Positions 1-10,267 of a DNA stretch of 45,950 bases are shown here, one piece after another (positions within the stretch are counted from its first letter, which is position 1; each line of letters starts with the position of its first letter). The stretch covers positions 1-45,950 of the forward strand of contig JAFLCP010000016.1 in the NCBI GenBank assembly GCA_017303505.1. Direction: 5' to 3'. The notes beneath the pieces were generated by a model that made no database searches, was not told where the DNA came from, and saw only the letters and a program-made list of their open reading frames with translations. Source of the stretch: Planctomycetota bacterium (GTDB lineage: Bacteria; Planctomycetota; Planctomycetia; Pirellulales; Pirellulaceae). A program made the position numbers and the translations under genes.

Positions 1-127
1 AATCACTGAATCACTGAATCACTGAATCACTGAATCACTGAATCACTGAATCACTGAATCACTGAATCACTGAATCACTGAATCACTGAATCACTGAATC
101 ACTGAATCACTGAATCACTGAATCACT
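1..127. repeat. 8-bp tandem repeat (AATCACTG)n, about 15.9 copies
   Basis: Fifteen perfect copies of AATCACTG are followed by a partial AATCACT. The array starts at base 1, so its true length is unknown. The stop codon (115-117) and last two to three codons of the minus-strand DUF1501 gene lie inside it. The related gene at 8744-10237 ends in a very similar CTGAATCAC stretch, so the array may have grown from the 3' end of the coding sequence. The unit is not a multiple of three, but every copy beyond the stop lies outside the reading frame. Confidence 0.97.
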
Positions 128-1578
128 TCCCCTATCACCTTCCCATGCACATCGGTTAGTCGGAAATCGCGGCCACCGTATCGGTAAGTCAACGCTTCGT
201 GATTGATGCCCATTTGGTGCAGGACCGTGGCCCACATATCGTAGATCGTACACTTTTTCTCAACAGCGTAGTAACCTAAGTCATCCGTAGCGCCGTAAAC
301 CGTACCGCCGCGCACTCCGCCACCCGCCATCCACACCGAAAAACCATAGGGGTTATGGTCGCGTCCATCGCTTCCTTGTGAAAAAGGTGTTCGGCCAAAT
401 TCACCGGCCCAGACGATGAGCGTTTCATTTAGCAAGCCGCGACTACGAAGATCTTCGATCAACGCAGCAATCGGTTGATCGACTTGAAACCCCATCGCGC
501 CATGACCGTTCTTTAAGTCACCATGTTGATCCCAGGGATTTGCTGCTCCACCGGCACCGATGTTTTTTGTCAAACAACTCAGTTCGATAAACCGCACGCC
601 CCGTTCGATCAATTTACGGGCAACGAGACATTGTCGAGCATACGCGGCTTTCTCTTTGTCGGGCGAATCGATGCCATACAAACTTTGAGTTGCCGCGCTC
701 TCATCGGAGATATCGCAAAGATCGGGAACCACGCTTTGCATACGGAACGCCGTTTCAAAATTCTCGATGGCCGCATCAACTTGCTGGTCATTCCCCGTCG
801 CTTCTAAAAAGTTCTTATCTAAGCTTTTCATCAGCCCCAAGCGTCTGCGTTGAATCGTATCCAGATCCGCAGGTTTGATATTGCGAATCGGTTCAGCTCG
901 ATCAACTTGAATGATCGAGCCTTGATTTTGAGCTGGCAAGAAACCATTGCTAAATAAGCTCACGCCACCGTGCGGTGGAACAGCTGAGCCACTTTGCAAA
1001 ACGATATAACCCGGCAGATCTTGGTCTTCGGTTCCCAGACCATAACTTGCCCAGGCACCAGCGCTCGGGTAGCCCATGACGGGGAACCCCGTATGCACGA
1101 AGAAGTTGCCTTGTGCATGTTCGTTCACAGGCGAAGTCATCGAACGAATGACGGCCAATTCATCGATCACTCGCGCGATGTTCGGAAACATACTGCTTAC
1201 TGAAATCCCGCTTTCGCCCGAAGGCGCGAACTTGAAGGGACTCGCCATGATGCTTCCGTTGTTATTGAACTGCGTTCGTTCAACTGGAAAGGGCATCGGC
1301 TTACCATGGTCTTTTTCCAGTCGCGGTTTGGGATCAAACGAGTCAACATGCGATACGCCACCCGACATGAAACAAAACACCACATGTTTCGCTTTGGCCG
1401 GATGATGAAGTTTCTTGAGCGCCGCGTTGGCAGGTAGATCATCGGCTTTGGCGTTTTGCTGCGCTAGTATTCCAGACAGAGCGACCGCCCCAAACCCGGT
1501 AGAACAACGCTGCAACCATGCGCGGCGGGAAACGCATGAACGAAGATTCAAGCTATCGATGATTTGCGATCGTGACAC
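115..1578 (-). CDS. DUF1501 family protein, Tat-exported
   Basis: This is a 487-aa member of the DUF1501 family, distantly related to the sulfatase/alkaline phosphatase fold; its biochemical role is not established. The N-terminus has a twin-arginine motif (SRRAWLQ, about residues 17-23) and then a short hydrophobic stretch ending near AKA at 43-45, so Tat export is predicted. The family signature [13 protein letters not shown] follows near residue 73, and GEFGRTPF and DHNPYGFS occur near the C-terminus. The start is GTG at 1578, supported by AAGGA eight bases upstream. It lies 21 bp downstream of the large PSD1 gene and is the last gene of a six-gene minus-strand set. Its stop codon lies in an 8-bp tandem repeat, which is unusual. 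Confidence 0.93.
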   Translation of the reverse strand: MSRSQIIDSLNLRSCVSRRAWLQRCSTGFGAVALSGILAQQNAKADDLPANAALKKLHHPAKAKHVVFCFMSGGVSHVDSFDPKPRLEKDHGKPMPFPVERTQFNNNGSIMASPFKFAPSGESGISVSSMFPNIARVIDELAVIRSMTSPVNEHAQGNFFVHTGFPVMGYPSAGAWASYGLGTEDQDLPGYIVLQSGSAVPPHGGVSLFSNGFLPAQNQGSIIQVDRAEPIRNIKPADLDTIQRRRLGLMKSLDKNFLEATGNDQQVDAAIENFETAFRMQSVVPDLCDISDESAATQSLYGIDSPDKEKAAYARQCLVARKLIERGVRFIELSCLTKNIGAGGAANPWDQHGDLKNGHGAMGFQVDQPIAALIEDLRSRGLLNETLIVWAGEFGRTPFSQGSDGRDHNPYGFSVWMAGGGVRGGTVYGATDDLGYYAVEKKCTIYDMWATVLHQMGINHEALTYRYGGRDFRLTDVHGKVIGEVIQ

Positions 1579-1599
1579 GCTAAAGTTCCTTCGTTCACT

Positions 1600-4500
1600 C
1601 TATTGAATAAAAATGAATTCTTTCAAACTAAACAAGGCCCGCGCCAGTTCGCCCCACTGACTTTGCGGCGTTACCTCTCGAGCGACCTCTTCAAACTGCA
1701 CTAAGTCGGCTCGGACCATGTCCAATTCTTGTTGCCAAGTTGCCACTTGTTGTCGCTCGGACTCGCTGAGTGTCACCAAAACATTCTCAAGCGTCACTGC
1801 GACTGGAAATCCGCGGTAACTTGCTTCAACTTCCTCGGCACTTAAGGCACGATCATAAAGTTGAGCTCGATAGATTTTGCCGCTCAAGAGTCGATTTCCT
1901 TGTGCGGGCAAATGTCGAATCCCTAAGCCAACGACGGTTTCTCCCGACTTGAATAGCATTGGTCCATTGGATTGATATTCGCTTCCATACGGCTTGCCGT
2001 TACGATAACCAACAATCCGTCCATCCGGATGATAGGATAGAGCAACATGCACGATTCCGCGTTCTGCGTCGGTTTCTTCATATCCTCCAAGTGCTTTCGT
2101 GCGTTCAAAGCCATTGCTCCCCGGCAACCAATGCTGCCGTTGCTGTTCGCCAAAAACAATCGCATCAAAAACAACGCCATCTGGAGTCTGTACAGAAAGC
2201 ACTCCACCTCCTTGTTGATCCAAACGATCCAGTTGAACCCAAGTCTCTAAGGTCTTAGCCTTAAGATCGTGCTTTAGCGGTCCAGTGGTAGCATAGCCCT
2301 GCGGGCCAACTACCAAATGATCGGCCTCAAGCCGCGCGCCATCATGCAATGTCAATGCAAGTCCGCCAACACTATCAGTTAGAGTTCCTTTGAAATCCCA
2401 ACGACTGATTGGAGCCAATAGCGTCGACTTGGTTGCCGGATCGCCAGCCGCAGCTTGCATCTTTTCCAGCATTCGCTCACGAGCTGGATCGATAACTTTG
2501 GCGATGGAAGATTGCAATTCAGCCAAACGTGCGTTCTTTGCTTCGAGCAGTCCTAACAATTTCTGTTGCTCGATCTCCGTATCGTGGAGGAACTGTTCCA
2601 AAGCAGCAACTTCTTCTTCTCGTGGCATGCGACCAGTAACACTTTGGAACATCGCTCGAATGCGGTCCGCGCCCGAAGCATAACTGGATTCAGCTAGCAC
2701 GCGAGTGGCCCAGGCATTGGCCCATTGTGTCACGGCACGATCATTCATAAATGCCAGGGATTGAGCGGGAACATTCGTGACATCTCTGCGCCCCGTACAA
2801 GAAAATGGTTCAGGAAAATCAAAGGCTCTCAAGAACGGATCCAGGGCGTTGCGCTGAACACGCATATAGACCGATCGTCTCGGGTTATTTCCATCGATTG
2901 GTGGACCATACAGCTCATCTTTCAGCAAACCACTAACCAACAGTAACGAGTCACGAATAGCTTCAGCTTCGATACGTCGCAAGTTTGCATGAGACAAATA
3001 TTCGTTTTCTGGATCCTTCTGAATCGTATCATCGCTTGGTCGGGAAGAGAGTTTCCAAACTTCGGTCGACACCATCTCGCGAATCATTTCTTTGAACGAT
3101 CCCTTCTTAAAATCTCGAAAATCGCTTGCCAGGTAGTCCAACAGCTCTGGATCTGAAGGGACAGATCCGAGTTTGCCAAAGTTATCAGTGGTCAACACGA
3201 TGCCTCGGCCAAACAAATGGTGCCAAATTCGATTCACGATCACGCGATACGTCAACGGATTGTCGGCGCGAAGCACATCCTCCGCAAGTTGCAATCGTCC
3301 ACTTTGCTCCGTTGCATAAGGTTTCGCATCGATGGCTTGCAAGAACCGACGTGGCACTTGGGCTCCCAATTGTTTGTGGTTGCCCCGAATATAAAGTTCA
3401 TGATCTCGCCCTACGGTTTCATCGAGACCAGGCACGCGGGTTGGAACCTTGAGACTTTCTTCCAGACTACGATATTGCCGAATGAGATCAGCCAGCTTTT
3501 CATCTGCGGCGAGCGAATTGAACAATTGTTGCTGATCGAGTGCGGCAGATAACCAATAAGCGTCAACATCATCGCAACGTTGATCGCGCCAACGCTCAAT
3601 CGTCGCGGCCAGACCTTGCCAATAAGCAGTCCACACTTCATCCATCGACTGGGGCATTTTTTCCACAGCGAAACGATAGAAGCCAGTTTGCTGAAACAAG
3701 GGCTCGGGGGGACCAGGGCGATCTGCGGGCAAGATCAAGGTTTCTGTGATCCCAAACCATGATCGATTTGCACCGTTGACTAATAGAGGTGCATCTTTAC
3801 CTGTTGCCAACTCAAGATGGATATCGTCACCTTGCCAATAAGCCACATCAAACTTTTGCCAATGCCATTTAGGTCCAATTGCAGCGGTTGGAAACACAAC
3901 ACCATTGCGTGGATAGTCTTGAACGGCGTAGCGAGTTTGCGACGTCCCATCCCCTTGAATTCGCATCCACACCTGAAATTTATCCGTTAACCGAATATCT
4001 TCTGTGGTTAAACGTGCTGGATCTTTGCTGCTCAAGAGATGCGAATAGACACCGGCGGGATAAATGCCGGTCAACAATGCGTCCCCTTCTGGCGCGACAA
4101 CAAACTCTCCAGCTGCTGTCACTTTATGGTCTAACCCCTTTCCTGCGAAATACCAATGGCTCGCCGCTTCGGGATCCGTAAACTTCCAACGCTTCACTCC
4201 AACTTCCGTTGCATATTTATCCACAGCGGTTCGATGCATTTCATGTTTATGACATTCATCTTTCCAAGCGATTTCGAATGATTCGCCGTCGCGAACTCGC
4301 CGCCAGACATTGGCAAGGGGAAACCGAACATCCATTGGGTCTTTTATCTCGCTCCACTTTTCAAGCTCGGCGGTCCCCGTCATCGAAGCGGTGCGAATAT
4401 CCGCTAACCAGCGGGCCGCGATTTCAGCCCGAATGTTTTGTTTCAGTTGCTGCATGTTCAATCGGCGTTGCGGCTCGCTGCTATCAACATCGATGGCATG

Positions 4501-5706
4501 CCGCGCGGGACGACACGAAGCCATAACTCCAAACGTTGCGTAATAATCTTCTTGGCTGATCGGATCAAATTTGTGGTGATGGCACCGTGCGCAAGAAAGA
4601 GTTACCCCCAAAAACGCTTTGGAGAAGGTGTTGATTTGGTCGTCGATGAACCGAACTTTTTCATCGAGTGCATCCGTGGGTGAAAATCCATGAAACACCA
4701 TGCGCCAATGGGCTGTGCCGATGAGCGATTCGTTGATGCCAAGATCCGTGTTGATCCTTGGCTCCGGCAGTAAATCGCCAGCGATATGTTCTCGAACCAA
4801 CTGTGGATACGAAACGTCAGCATTCAATGCGCGAATAAGATAGTCGCGGTAATACCAACCATTCTCGATGCTCGGATCGCCTTCCGAACCGTGGGAGTCT
4901 GCATACCTTGTCCAATCCATCCAGTGCCTGGCCCAGCGTTCTCCAAATTCTGGCCGACTTAAAAGCTCACTAACCAGCCGATCGAATCCCTCTTTGGTCT
5001 CAACATCAGGACTCCATTTTTGAATTTCGGCAGAGGTTGGCGGTAAGCCAATCAATACAAAATATAGTCTGCGGACCAATACTGCGTTGTCAGCCCGCGC
5101 CACGGGAGTTAAACCCTTTTCCCGCATTTTGGCAAACGCAAATCGGTCAATCTCAGTCGTGGACCATCGCGAATCTGGCACATCTGGGGCAGCTGGCGAG
5201 CGGATCGGTTGAAAGGCCCATGAGTCTTTTTTACGTTGTTCTAAAACACTGTCCCAAGAACGTAGGGCTTTAATCGACTCTGGCGTCGGAGGAGCGTTGC
5301 GTGGATCGGGAGCTCCCAGCGAAATCCATTTTTCAAAATTAGCAATCTCTTGATCGCTGAGTTTCTTTCCATCCTCGGGCATTTCTAAACCGGGAACTTC
5401 ATGCTTGAGTATCGCAATCAGACGGCTCTTTTCAACGCTCCCCGGCTCAATGATCGTGCCATTATCGCCCCCCTTAAGCGTTCCAGCTTTCGTGTCCAAC
5501 ACCAACGAACCTTCTGACAAGTCAAGCGAATTGTGGCAGCGGTAACACTGCTCGACCAAGACGGGGCGAATATTCGTTTCAAAGAACTCTATGCCCTGAT
5601 CTGCCTCTTGCCCAGCGACGCGCGAACTCAAAAGCCACACGCCGTATAGCAGATAAAGTGAACAGATTAAATGGTGCGATTTCATCTTGGTTTCTCTAAC
5701 ACTCAT
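1600..5706 (-). CDS. PSCyt1-DUF1549-DUF1553 protein with C-terminal LamG-like domain
   Basis: This 1368-aa secreted protein has the planctomycete cytochrome layout. A signal peptide spans about residues 10-32. A PSCyt1 domain carries the heme-type motif CYRCH (54-58). DUF1549 covers about 178-400 and has its own CARCH motif (372-376). A long insert follows (about 430-770) with a beta-sandwich look. DUF1553 covers roughly 800-1060, and a LamG/concanavalin-like domain about 1101-1300, before the family's usual ending (LFSLKEFIFIQ). Met8 (start at 5685) is an equally good start, because neither Met has a convincing ribosome site. It is much longer than the usual 800-1000 aa because of the two inserts. 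The sulfatase gene lies 34 bp upstream and DUF1501 21 bp downstream. A role in exported glycan processing with DUF1501 partners is inferred. Confidence 0.93.
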   Translation of the reverse strand: MSVRETKMKSHHLICSLYLLYGVWLLSSRVAGQEADQGIEFFETNIRPVLVEQCYRCHNSLDLSEGSLVLDTKAGTLKGGDNGTIIEPGSVEKSRLIAILKHEVPGLEMPEDGKKLSDQEIANFEKWISLGAPDPRNAPPTPESIKALRSWDSVLEQRKKDSWAFQPIRSPAAPDVPDSRWSTTEIDRFAFAKMREKGLTPVARADNAVLVRRLYFVLIGLPPTSAEIQKWSPDVETKEGFDRLVSELLSRPEFGERWARHWMDWTRYADSHGSEGDPSIENGWYYRDYLIRALNADVSYPQLVREHIAGDLLPEPRINTDLGINESLIGTAHWRMVFHGFSPTDALDEKVRFIDDQINTFSKAFLGVTLSCARCHHHKFDPISQEDYYATFGVMASCRPARHAIDVDSSEPQRRLNMQQLKQNIRAEIAARWLADIRTASMTGTAELEKWSEIKDPMDVRFPLANVWRRVRDGESFEIAWKDECHKHEMHRTAVDKYATEVGVKRWKFTDPEAASHWYFAGKGLDHKVTAAGEFVVAPEGDALLTGIYPAGVYSHLLSSKDPARLTTEDIRLTDKFQVWMRIQGDGTSQTRYAVQDYPRNGVVFPTAAIGPKWHWQKFDVAYWQGDDIHLELATGKDAPLLVNGANRSWFGITETLILPADRPGPPEPLFQQTGFYRFAVEKMPQSMDEVWTAYWQGLAATIERWRDQRCDDVDAYWLSAALDQQQLFNSLAADEKLADLIRQYRSLEESLKVPTRVPGLDETVGRDHELYIRGNHKQLGAQVPRRFLQAIDAKPYATEQSGRLQLAEDVLRADNPLTYRVIVNRIWHHLFGRGIVLTTDNFGKLGSVPSDPELLDYLASDFRDFKKGSFKEMIREMVSTEVWKLSSRPSDDTIQKDPENEYLSHANLRRIEAEAIRDSLLLVSGLLKDELYGPPIDGNNPRRSVYMRVQRNALDPFLRAFDFPEPFSCTGRRDVTNVPAQSLAFMNDRAVTQWANAWATRVLAESSYASGADRIRAMFQSVTGRMPREEEVAALEQFLHDTEIEQQKLLGLLEAKNARLAELQSSIAKVIDPARERMLEKMQAAAGDPATKSTLLAPISRWDFKGTLTDSVGGLALTLHDGARLEADHLVVGPQGYATTGPLKHDLKAKTLETWVQLDRLDQQGGGVLSVQTPDGVVFDAIVFGEQQRQHWLPGSNGFERTKALGGYEETDAERGIVHVALSYHPDGRIVGYRNGKPYGSEYQSNGPMLFKSGETVVGLGIRHLPAQGNRLLSGKIYRAQLYDRALSAEEVEASYRGFPVAVTLENVLVTLSESERQQVATWQQELDMVRADLVQFEEVAREVTPQSQWGELARALFSLKEFIFIQ

Positions 5707-5740
5707 GGAGACGTTGGCACAGCCTCATCGATTATCGAGG

Positions 5741-7255
5741 CTATCGAATGGATTGAGCGGGCAATTGATTTTGAATGCCCTCATCCAAAGGTATGGGATC
5801 GTTCTCAAGTTTTAAATCGCTCAGCATTCTTAGCAATTCGTTGTTCATGCGCATCATGCTCACTTGATGTTGTGGGCTTTGCGATAGATTGGTGGTCTCG
5901 TTCGGATCGTTTTCGAGATCGTAAAATTCGAAGAGATGCTGATCAGGTTCGCCGTTTCCATGTGGATAACGAATGAATTTCCATTTATCGGTGCGAATAC
6001 CACGAACATTCGGTGTATAGGGAAATTGCTTTTCGTAGTTGTAGTAATAGAGCCAAGACTTACGCCAACCAGGATCACCACTGTTGACCAAACTCTTGAA
6101 GGAGCGACCATGAATGTTTGGAATCGGCGCAGCTTGTGTCAATTCACAAACTGTCGGAGCTATATCGAGCGTTAGAACCTGCTCTTTCACTCGCTGGCCA
6201 GGTTTTCCTAAAGCTGGGTAGCGCACCAGCAAAGGAATGCGAATACTAGGTTCATGCATCGTCCGCTTATCAACCATGCCATGTTCACCTTCGAGCAGAC
6301 CATTGTCCCCCATGAAGATGATCACGGTGTTATCTAACTCGCCTCGTTCTTTGAGCAAATCGACCAATCTTCCTACGCTGTCATCCACCGATAAAATGGT
6401 TCCCCAATAGGCGCGAACCATACGTTCAAAATCGACGACCGCTTCCGGCGATGAATCAGGGAACTTCTTGCGAAAGTCGAACAACGGCCCATAGATTCCG
6501 TGCCAAGTCGTTAATCTTTGTTCGATCCACTTCGGCTTGTCAGCCAAATGAAACGCCGTGGCGGGATAAGGAATTTTTACTTGATCAAAGGTATGTTCGT
6601 ACTTGGGCTCGGGAACATAAAAACTATGAGGAGCCTTCTGTCCCAACATCAACATCCACGGCTTGTCTTTCTTGCGCTGACCGATCCACTCCTCTGCCAT
6701 ATCAGTGACAACAGTTGTGTAATATCCAGGAATCACTTTGCGTTCTTTACCATGGAAGTTGAACTCAGTGTCGAAATATTTACCTTGTCCTTTATGCGTG
6801 ACAAACCAGTCAAAGCCAGGGCGAGGCTCGTCATTATTTTCACCCATATGCCATTTGCCGATGTATGCAGTTTCGTAACCAGCTGTATGAAGTTGCTTGG
6901 GAAAACTGGCCAATTGGTTTGGATACTCGGTGAAGTTATTGGTAACGCCGTGCGCATGTGCATAGAGTCCACTCAGAATCGACGCTCGGCTTGGTGAGCA
7001 TAGGCTGGTAGTGCAAAAGGCATTTTCGAACACAATACCTTCAGAGGCTAAGCGATCGATGTTGGGGGTCTTCACATGGGGATGCCCCATATAACCCAGT
7101 GCATTCCAGCGCAAATCGTCACACAGGATCAACAACACATTCGGGCCCTTCGCCCACGCCTGTGTTGCACTGCTCATAAACCACAACACAAAACAGACAG
7201 CAACGGCGAGCTCGCGCAAGCCACTCCAACTCTTACTACTTTTCTTCAACCCCAT
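5741..7255 (-). CDS. secreted sulfatase (formylglycine type)
   Basis: This 504-aa sulfatase is predicted to remove sulfate esters, probably from a sulfated polysaccharide, outside the cytoplasm. A signal peptide covers about residues 15-35. The start of the catalytic domain shows the metal-binding Asp pair D46-D47 (LCDDLRW). The motif [13 protein letters not shown] places the cysteine that would become formylglycine at C86, followed by the invariant P88 and R90. A second metal site appears as MGDNG near the middle. The length is normal for the family. It sits between a DUF1501 gene (73 bp upstream) and a PSD1 gene (34 bp downstream) in the same operon. The exact substrate cannot be read from the sequence. 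The Cys-type site needs a formylglycine-generating enzyme, and the SUMF1-fold protein in this window does not look like one. Confidence 0.96.
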   Translation of the reverse strand: MGLKKSSKSWSGLRELAVAVCFVLWFMSSATQAWAKGPNVLLILCDDLRWNALGYMGHPHVKTPNIDRLASEGIVFENAFCTTSLCSPSRASILSGLYAHAHGVTNNFTEYPNQLASFPKQLHTAGYETAYIGKWHMGENNDEPRPGFDWFVTHKGQGKYFDTEFNFHGKERKVIPGYYTTVVTDMAEEWIGQRKKDKPWMLMLGQKAPHSFYVPEPKYEHTFDQVKIPYPATAFHLADKPKWIEQRLTTWHGIYGPLFDFRKKFPDSSPEAVVDFERMVRAYWGTILSVDDSVGRLVDLLKERGELDNTVIIFMGDNGLLEGEHGMVDKRTMHEPSIRIPLLVRYPALGKPGQRVKEQVLTLDIAPTVCELTQAAPIPNIHGRSFKSLVNSGDPGWRKSWLYYYNYEKQFPYTPNVRGIRTDKWKFIRYPHGNGEPDQHLFEFYDLENDPNETTNLSQSPQHQVSMMRMNNELLRMLSDLKLENDPIPLDEGIQNQLPAQSIR

Positions 7256-7328
7256 GGGCGCTTACTCTCTCATTCTTTGCAATTCGATCTCGTGTTGAAT
7301 TCAAATTCTGTTACGCAATTTATGATCT

Positions 7329-8747
7329 TTACGATCGCAATTCGGGGATGACGTTACCAAACGGTAGGATTGGCATCGGTCGGCCAGTGTGGTCGAGAAT
7401 GGACGATGTCCAGTCGATCCCTAGATGTTGATAAACGGATGCCCATAGGTCATTCGGTGTTAGCGGCCGATCTTTGGGGACCTCACCTTTCGAATTGGTC
7501 GAACCAATAACTTGGCCCGTTCTCATGCCTCCGCCAGTCACCAGCATCGACATGGCACTGGGCCAATGGTCTCGGCCTGGTTGTTTCACTTTCGTTTGCG
7601 TTCCCACCGAATATTCAATTCGTGGCGTACGACCGAATTCCCCGGTAACGACCAACATCACTCGTTTATCGAGTCCACGTCGATATAAGTCGGTTACCAA
7701 AGCGGCGACAACTTGATCATAGATGGGGAAGCGATATCGCGAGTCATTAAAAATATGGCAGTTAACCGCATGCGAATCCCAATTGTAGGTTCCATCCATC
7801 GGCAACGAATCGCCTGGCAATGTTGGATTTTCTAACACAACGGTGACGAAACTACTTCCTGCCTCGACCAACCGCATTCCCAACAGGGCACGCTGCCCCC
7901 AAGCATGGCGACCATAAAGATCACGAATATCATCCGACTCCTTGGATAGATCAAACGCCGTGCGGGCTTCTCGACTCGTAATCAACTGAATCACCTGGTT
8001 CTGAAAAGTATCGAGAGCTGCCATCTCGGCGGAGCGATCCATTTCCTTGCGAAAACGATCGAGTTGATTCAATAAAGTTTTTCGATCACTCAGACGATTC
8101 GCCAGCTCATCGCTCAAGGAAATGTTGGGAACTTGAAAGTTATCCCGACTGGGATCACCAGGTACCGAGAAGGGATGATACTTCGGACCGAGGTAGGCAG
8201 CTCCCATCGAATAAACATCAACATGGTCTCGGCCGCCATCCGTCGCCAAGATCGTGTTGGGTAGTCCCTGCACGACATGTTGCCGCGAGTGCGCAACAAT
8301 AGACGGTACCGAGGGTGCATCGTTGACGAAACCTGTCGGCTCTTTCGGCTTTCGTCCTGTCAAGAAACGTTTATGCCCACCACCGTGATCGGCAAACTCA
8401 TGCGCGATCGAACGAATGATGTTATATCGATCCGCCAGCTTGGCATGTTTCGGAAAGAGCTCGCAAATCTCTAGTCCGCTTACATTGGTTTTGATTGGAC
8501 GGAAGTCGCCTCGAATCTCGCTAGAGGCTTCGGGCTTCATATCGTACGTATCCACATGGGCTGGTCCCCCTGGCAACCACACAAAGAGCACTGCCGTATC
8601 ATTGGCTGCTGGTTTGCTCTCTTCGCCTCGAGCTTGTAATCGAAAGATATCAACGAGACTCAAACCACCTAACATGGTCGCGCCGGTCTGCAGAAACACT
8701 CGACGGTGATGCGGCCCACTGCAACGCCTGCTTACAATGGTTGTCAT
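7329..8747 (-). CDS. DUF1501 family protein, Tat-exported (second copy)
   Basis: This 472-aa DUF1501 protein has a twin-arginine motif ([10 protein letters not shown], about residues 13-22) followed by a hydrophobic segment. The signature [13 protein letters not shown] lies near residue 60, and [12 protein letters not shown] and GRDHWP occur in the C-terminal half. It is more diverged from the other three DUF1501 proteins of the window than they are from each other and belongs to a different subgroup by eye. Its ATG start overlaps the stop of the upstream DUF1501 gene (ATGA, 8744-8747), which points to translational coupling. An AGGA site lies inside the upstream gene, about nine bases before the start. 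The function is not established. Confidence 0.93.
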   Translation of the reverse strand: MTTIVSRRCSGPHHRRVFLQTGATMLGGLSLVDIFRLQARGEESKPAANDTAVLFVWLPGGPAHVDTYDMKPEASSEIRGDFRPIKTNVSGLEICELFPKHAKLADRYNIIRSIAHEFADHGGGHKRFLTGRKPKEPTGFVNDAPSVPSIVAHSRQHVVQGLPNTILATDGGRDHVDVYSMGAAYLGPKYHPFSVPGDPSRDNFQVPNISLSDELANRLSDRKTLLNQLDRFRKEMDRSAEMAALDTFQNQVIQLITSREARTAFDLSKESDDIRDLYGRHAWGQRALLGMRLVEAGSSFVTVVLENPTLPGDSLPMDGTYNWDSHAVNCHIFNDSRYRFPIYDQVVAALVTDLYRRGLDKRVMLVVTGEFGRTPRIEYSVGTQTKVKQPGRDHWPSAMSMLVTGGGMRTGQVIGSTNSKGEVPKDRPLTPNDLWASVYQHLGIDWTSSILDHTGRPMPILPFGNVIPELRS

Positions 8748-10237
8748 GATAAAACTTCCTGAATCACGTGCCCATGGACATCCGTAAGTCGACGTTCGAT
8801 ACCATTGTGATAGTACGATAACCGTTCATGATCGAGTCCTAGCAAATGCAAGATCGTGGCATGGAAATCATAAACGGTCGCCACTTTCTCGGCAGCCTTA
8901 TAGCCAAACTCATCCGTCGCTCCATAAGCGTAAGGAGCTTTCACGCCAGCACCTGCAAGCCAGCCAGTAAATCCTGCTGGATTATGATCGCGGCCTTTGG
9001 CCCCCGCTTGAAACGTTGGCATGCGACCAAACTCCGTGCACCATACGACTAAGGTGTTTTCCAACAGCCCTCGACGTTTCATATCCCGCAACAAAGCAGC
9101 CGTAGGTTGATCAAAGATTTCACCATGAATGGTGTATTGATCCTTCAAGATTTTGTGACCATCCCAGTTGCTTGTCCCTTCGCCACCCACTTGATAGGCA
9201 CCATTGAAAAGTTGAACGAAACGCACTCCTTGTTCGATCAACCTTCGCGCCAGAATACAATTCCGCGCGTAACCCGCTTTGGTATTCAAGATGGGTGAAC
9301 CACTTAAATCTGCACCGTACTCTTTCAATAACTCGGGCGATTCCGTACTCAAATCGCTGACCTCAGGGACCGACAACTGCATACGAGCTGCCAATTCATA
9401 AGCGGAAATTCTCGCCGCCAGTTCCGAATCGCCAGGATATTTTTCGAGATGATGGCGATTCAATTGAGCCAAGAACTCGCGTGTGTTTTTGTCAGCTGTT
9501 TCGGACCATTGCTTGGGACGTGCTAAGTTGCGAACCGGAGCCGCAGCATTAAAGTCCGTACCTTGAAACGCAGCAGGTAAAAAGCCTGGATTCCAACAGT
9601 TACCGCTTGATTGCGGAACACCGCGTGGATCTGGGATAGCCACATAAGCTGGCAGGTTATCGTTCTCACTCCCTAATGCATAGGTCGTCCAAGCCCCAAC
9701 GCTCGGAAAGCCATCGAGCGTGTAGCCGGTGTTCATGAAGTTCTCGCCGGGACCATGCGTATTCGTTTTGCTGGTGAGCGAATGAATGAAGCAAAACTGA
9801 TCGACCAATTCACCCAATTGCCCCACTAGGTCCGACACCATCTTTCCCGATTCACCACGTGGCCGAAACTCCCAGGGACTCTTTTGCAAAGTACCTTGAG
9901 CACCTTGGAAGGTGATCAATTTATCGGCACCAGGCATCGGTTGGTCGTGGTATTTCCATAACGCAGGTTTGTAATCGAACGTATCTAAATGACTACAAGC
10001 GCCGGCGCAGAAAATCATCAAGACTTGCTTCGCTTTCGGCTCAAAATGGGGCTTGCGAGCTTTATTGGGATTCGCTGCATCGATGGCCGGTCGAATAGGG
10101 CCGTGAGTTTGGTCCGAGGCCAATAATCCATCGCGCTGCAATAATTGAGCCAAGGCCATACCGCTGAGCGCAGCCGCACTCGAACCGAGAAAGTCACGGC
10201 GAGGCAAAATGGAATTGGGGCCAGTTCTCAAAAACAT
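8744..10237 (-). CDS. DUF1501 family protein, Tat-exported (third copy)
   Basis: This 497-aa DUF1501 protein begins with a Tat motif ([10 protein letters not shown], about residues 11-20) and a hydrophobic stretch. It carries [15 protein letters not shown] near residue 80, then [10 protein letters not shown] and [12 protein letters not shown] in the C-terminal part. It ends in GHVIQEVLS, the usual family C-terminus. It lies 30 bp downstream of the 944-aa PSD1 gene and overlaps the next DUF1501 gene by four bases. PSD1-DUF1501 neighbours are the common arrangement in planctomycetes, which suggests that the two products act together at the cell envelope. Confidence 0.94.
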   Translation of the reverse strand: MFLRTGPNSILPRRDFLGSSAAALSGMALAQLLQRDGLLASDQTHGPIRPAIDAANPNKARKPHFEPKAKQVLMIFCAGACSHLDTFDYKPALWKYHDQPMPGADKLITFQGAQGTLQKSPWEFRPRGESGKMVSDLVGQLGELVDQFCFIHSLTSKTNTHGPGENFMNTGYTLDGFPSVGAWTTYALGSENDNLPAYVAIPDPRGVPQSSGNCWNPGFLPAAFQGTDFNAAAPVRNLARPKQWSETADKNTREFLAQLNRHHLEKYPGDSELAARISAYELAARMQLSVPEVSDLSTESPELLKEYGADLSGSPILNTKAGYARNCILARRLIEQGVRFVQLFNGAYQVGGEGTSNWDGHKILKDQYTIHGEIFDQPTAALLRDMKRRGLLENTLVVWCTEFGRMPTFQAGAKGRDHNPAGFTGWLAGAGVKAPYAYGATDEFGYKAAEKVATVYDFHATILHLLGLDHERLSYYHNGIERRLTDVHGHVIQEVLS

Positions 10238-10267
10238 ATCGGCTTCTATTTCCTAAATTTCATTCCA

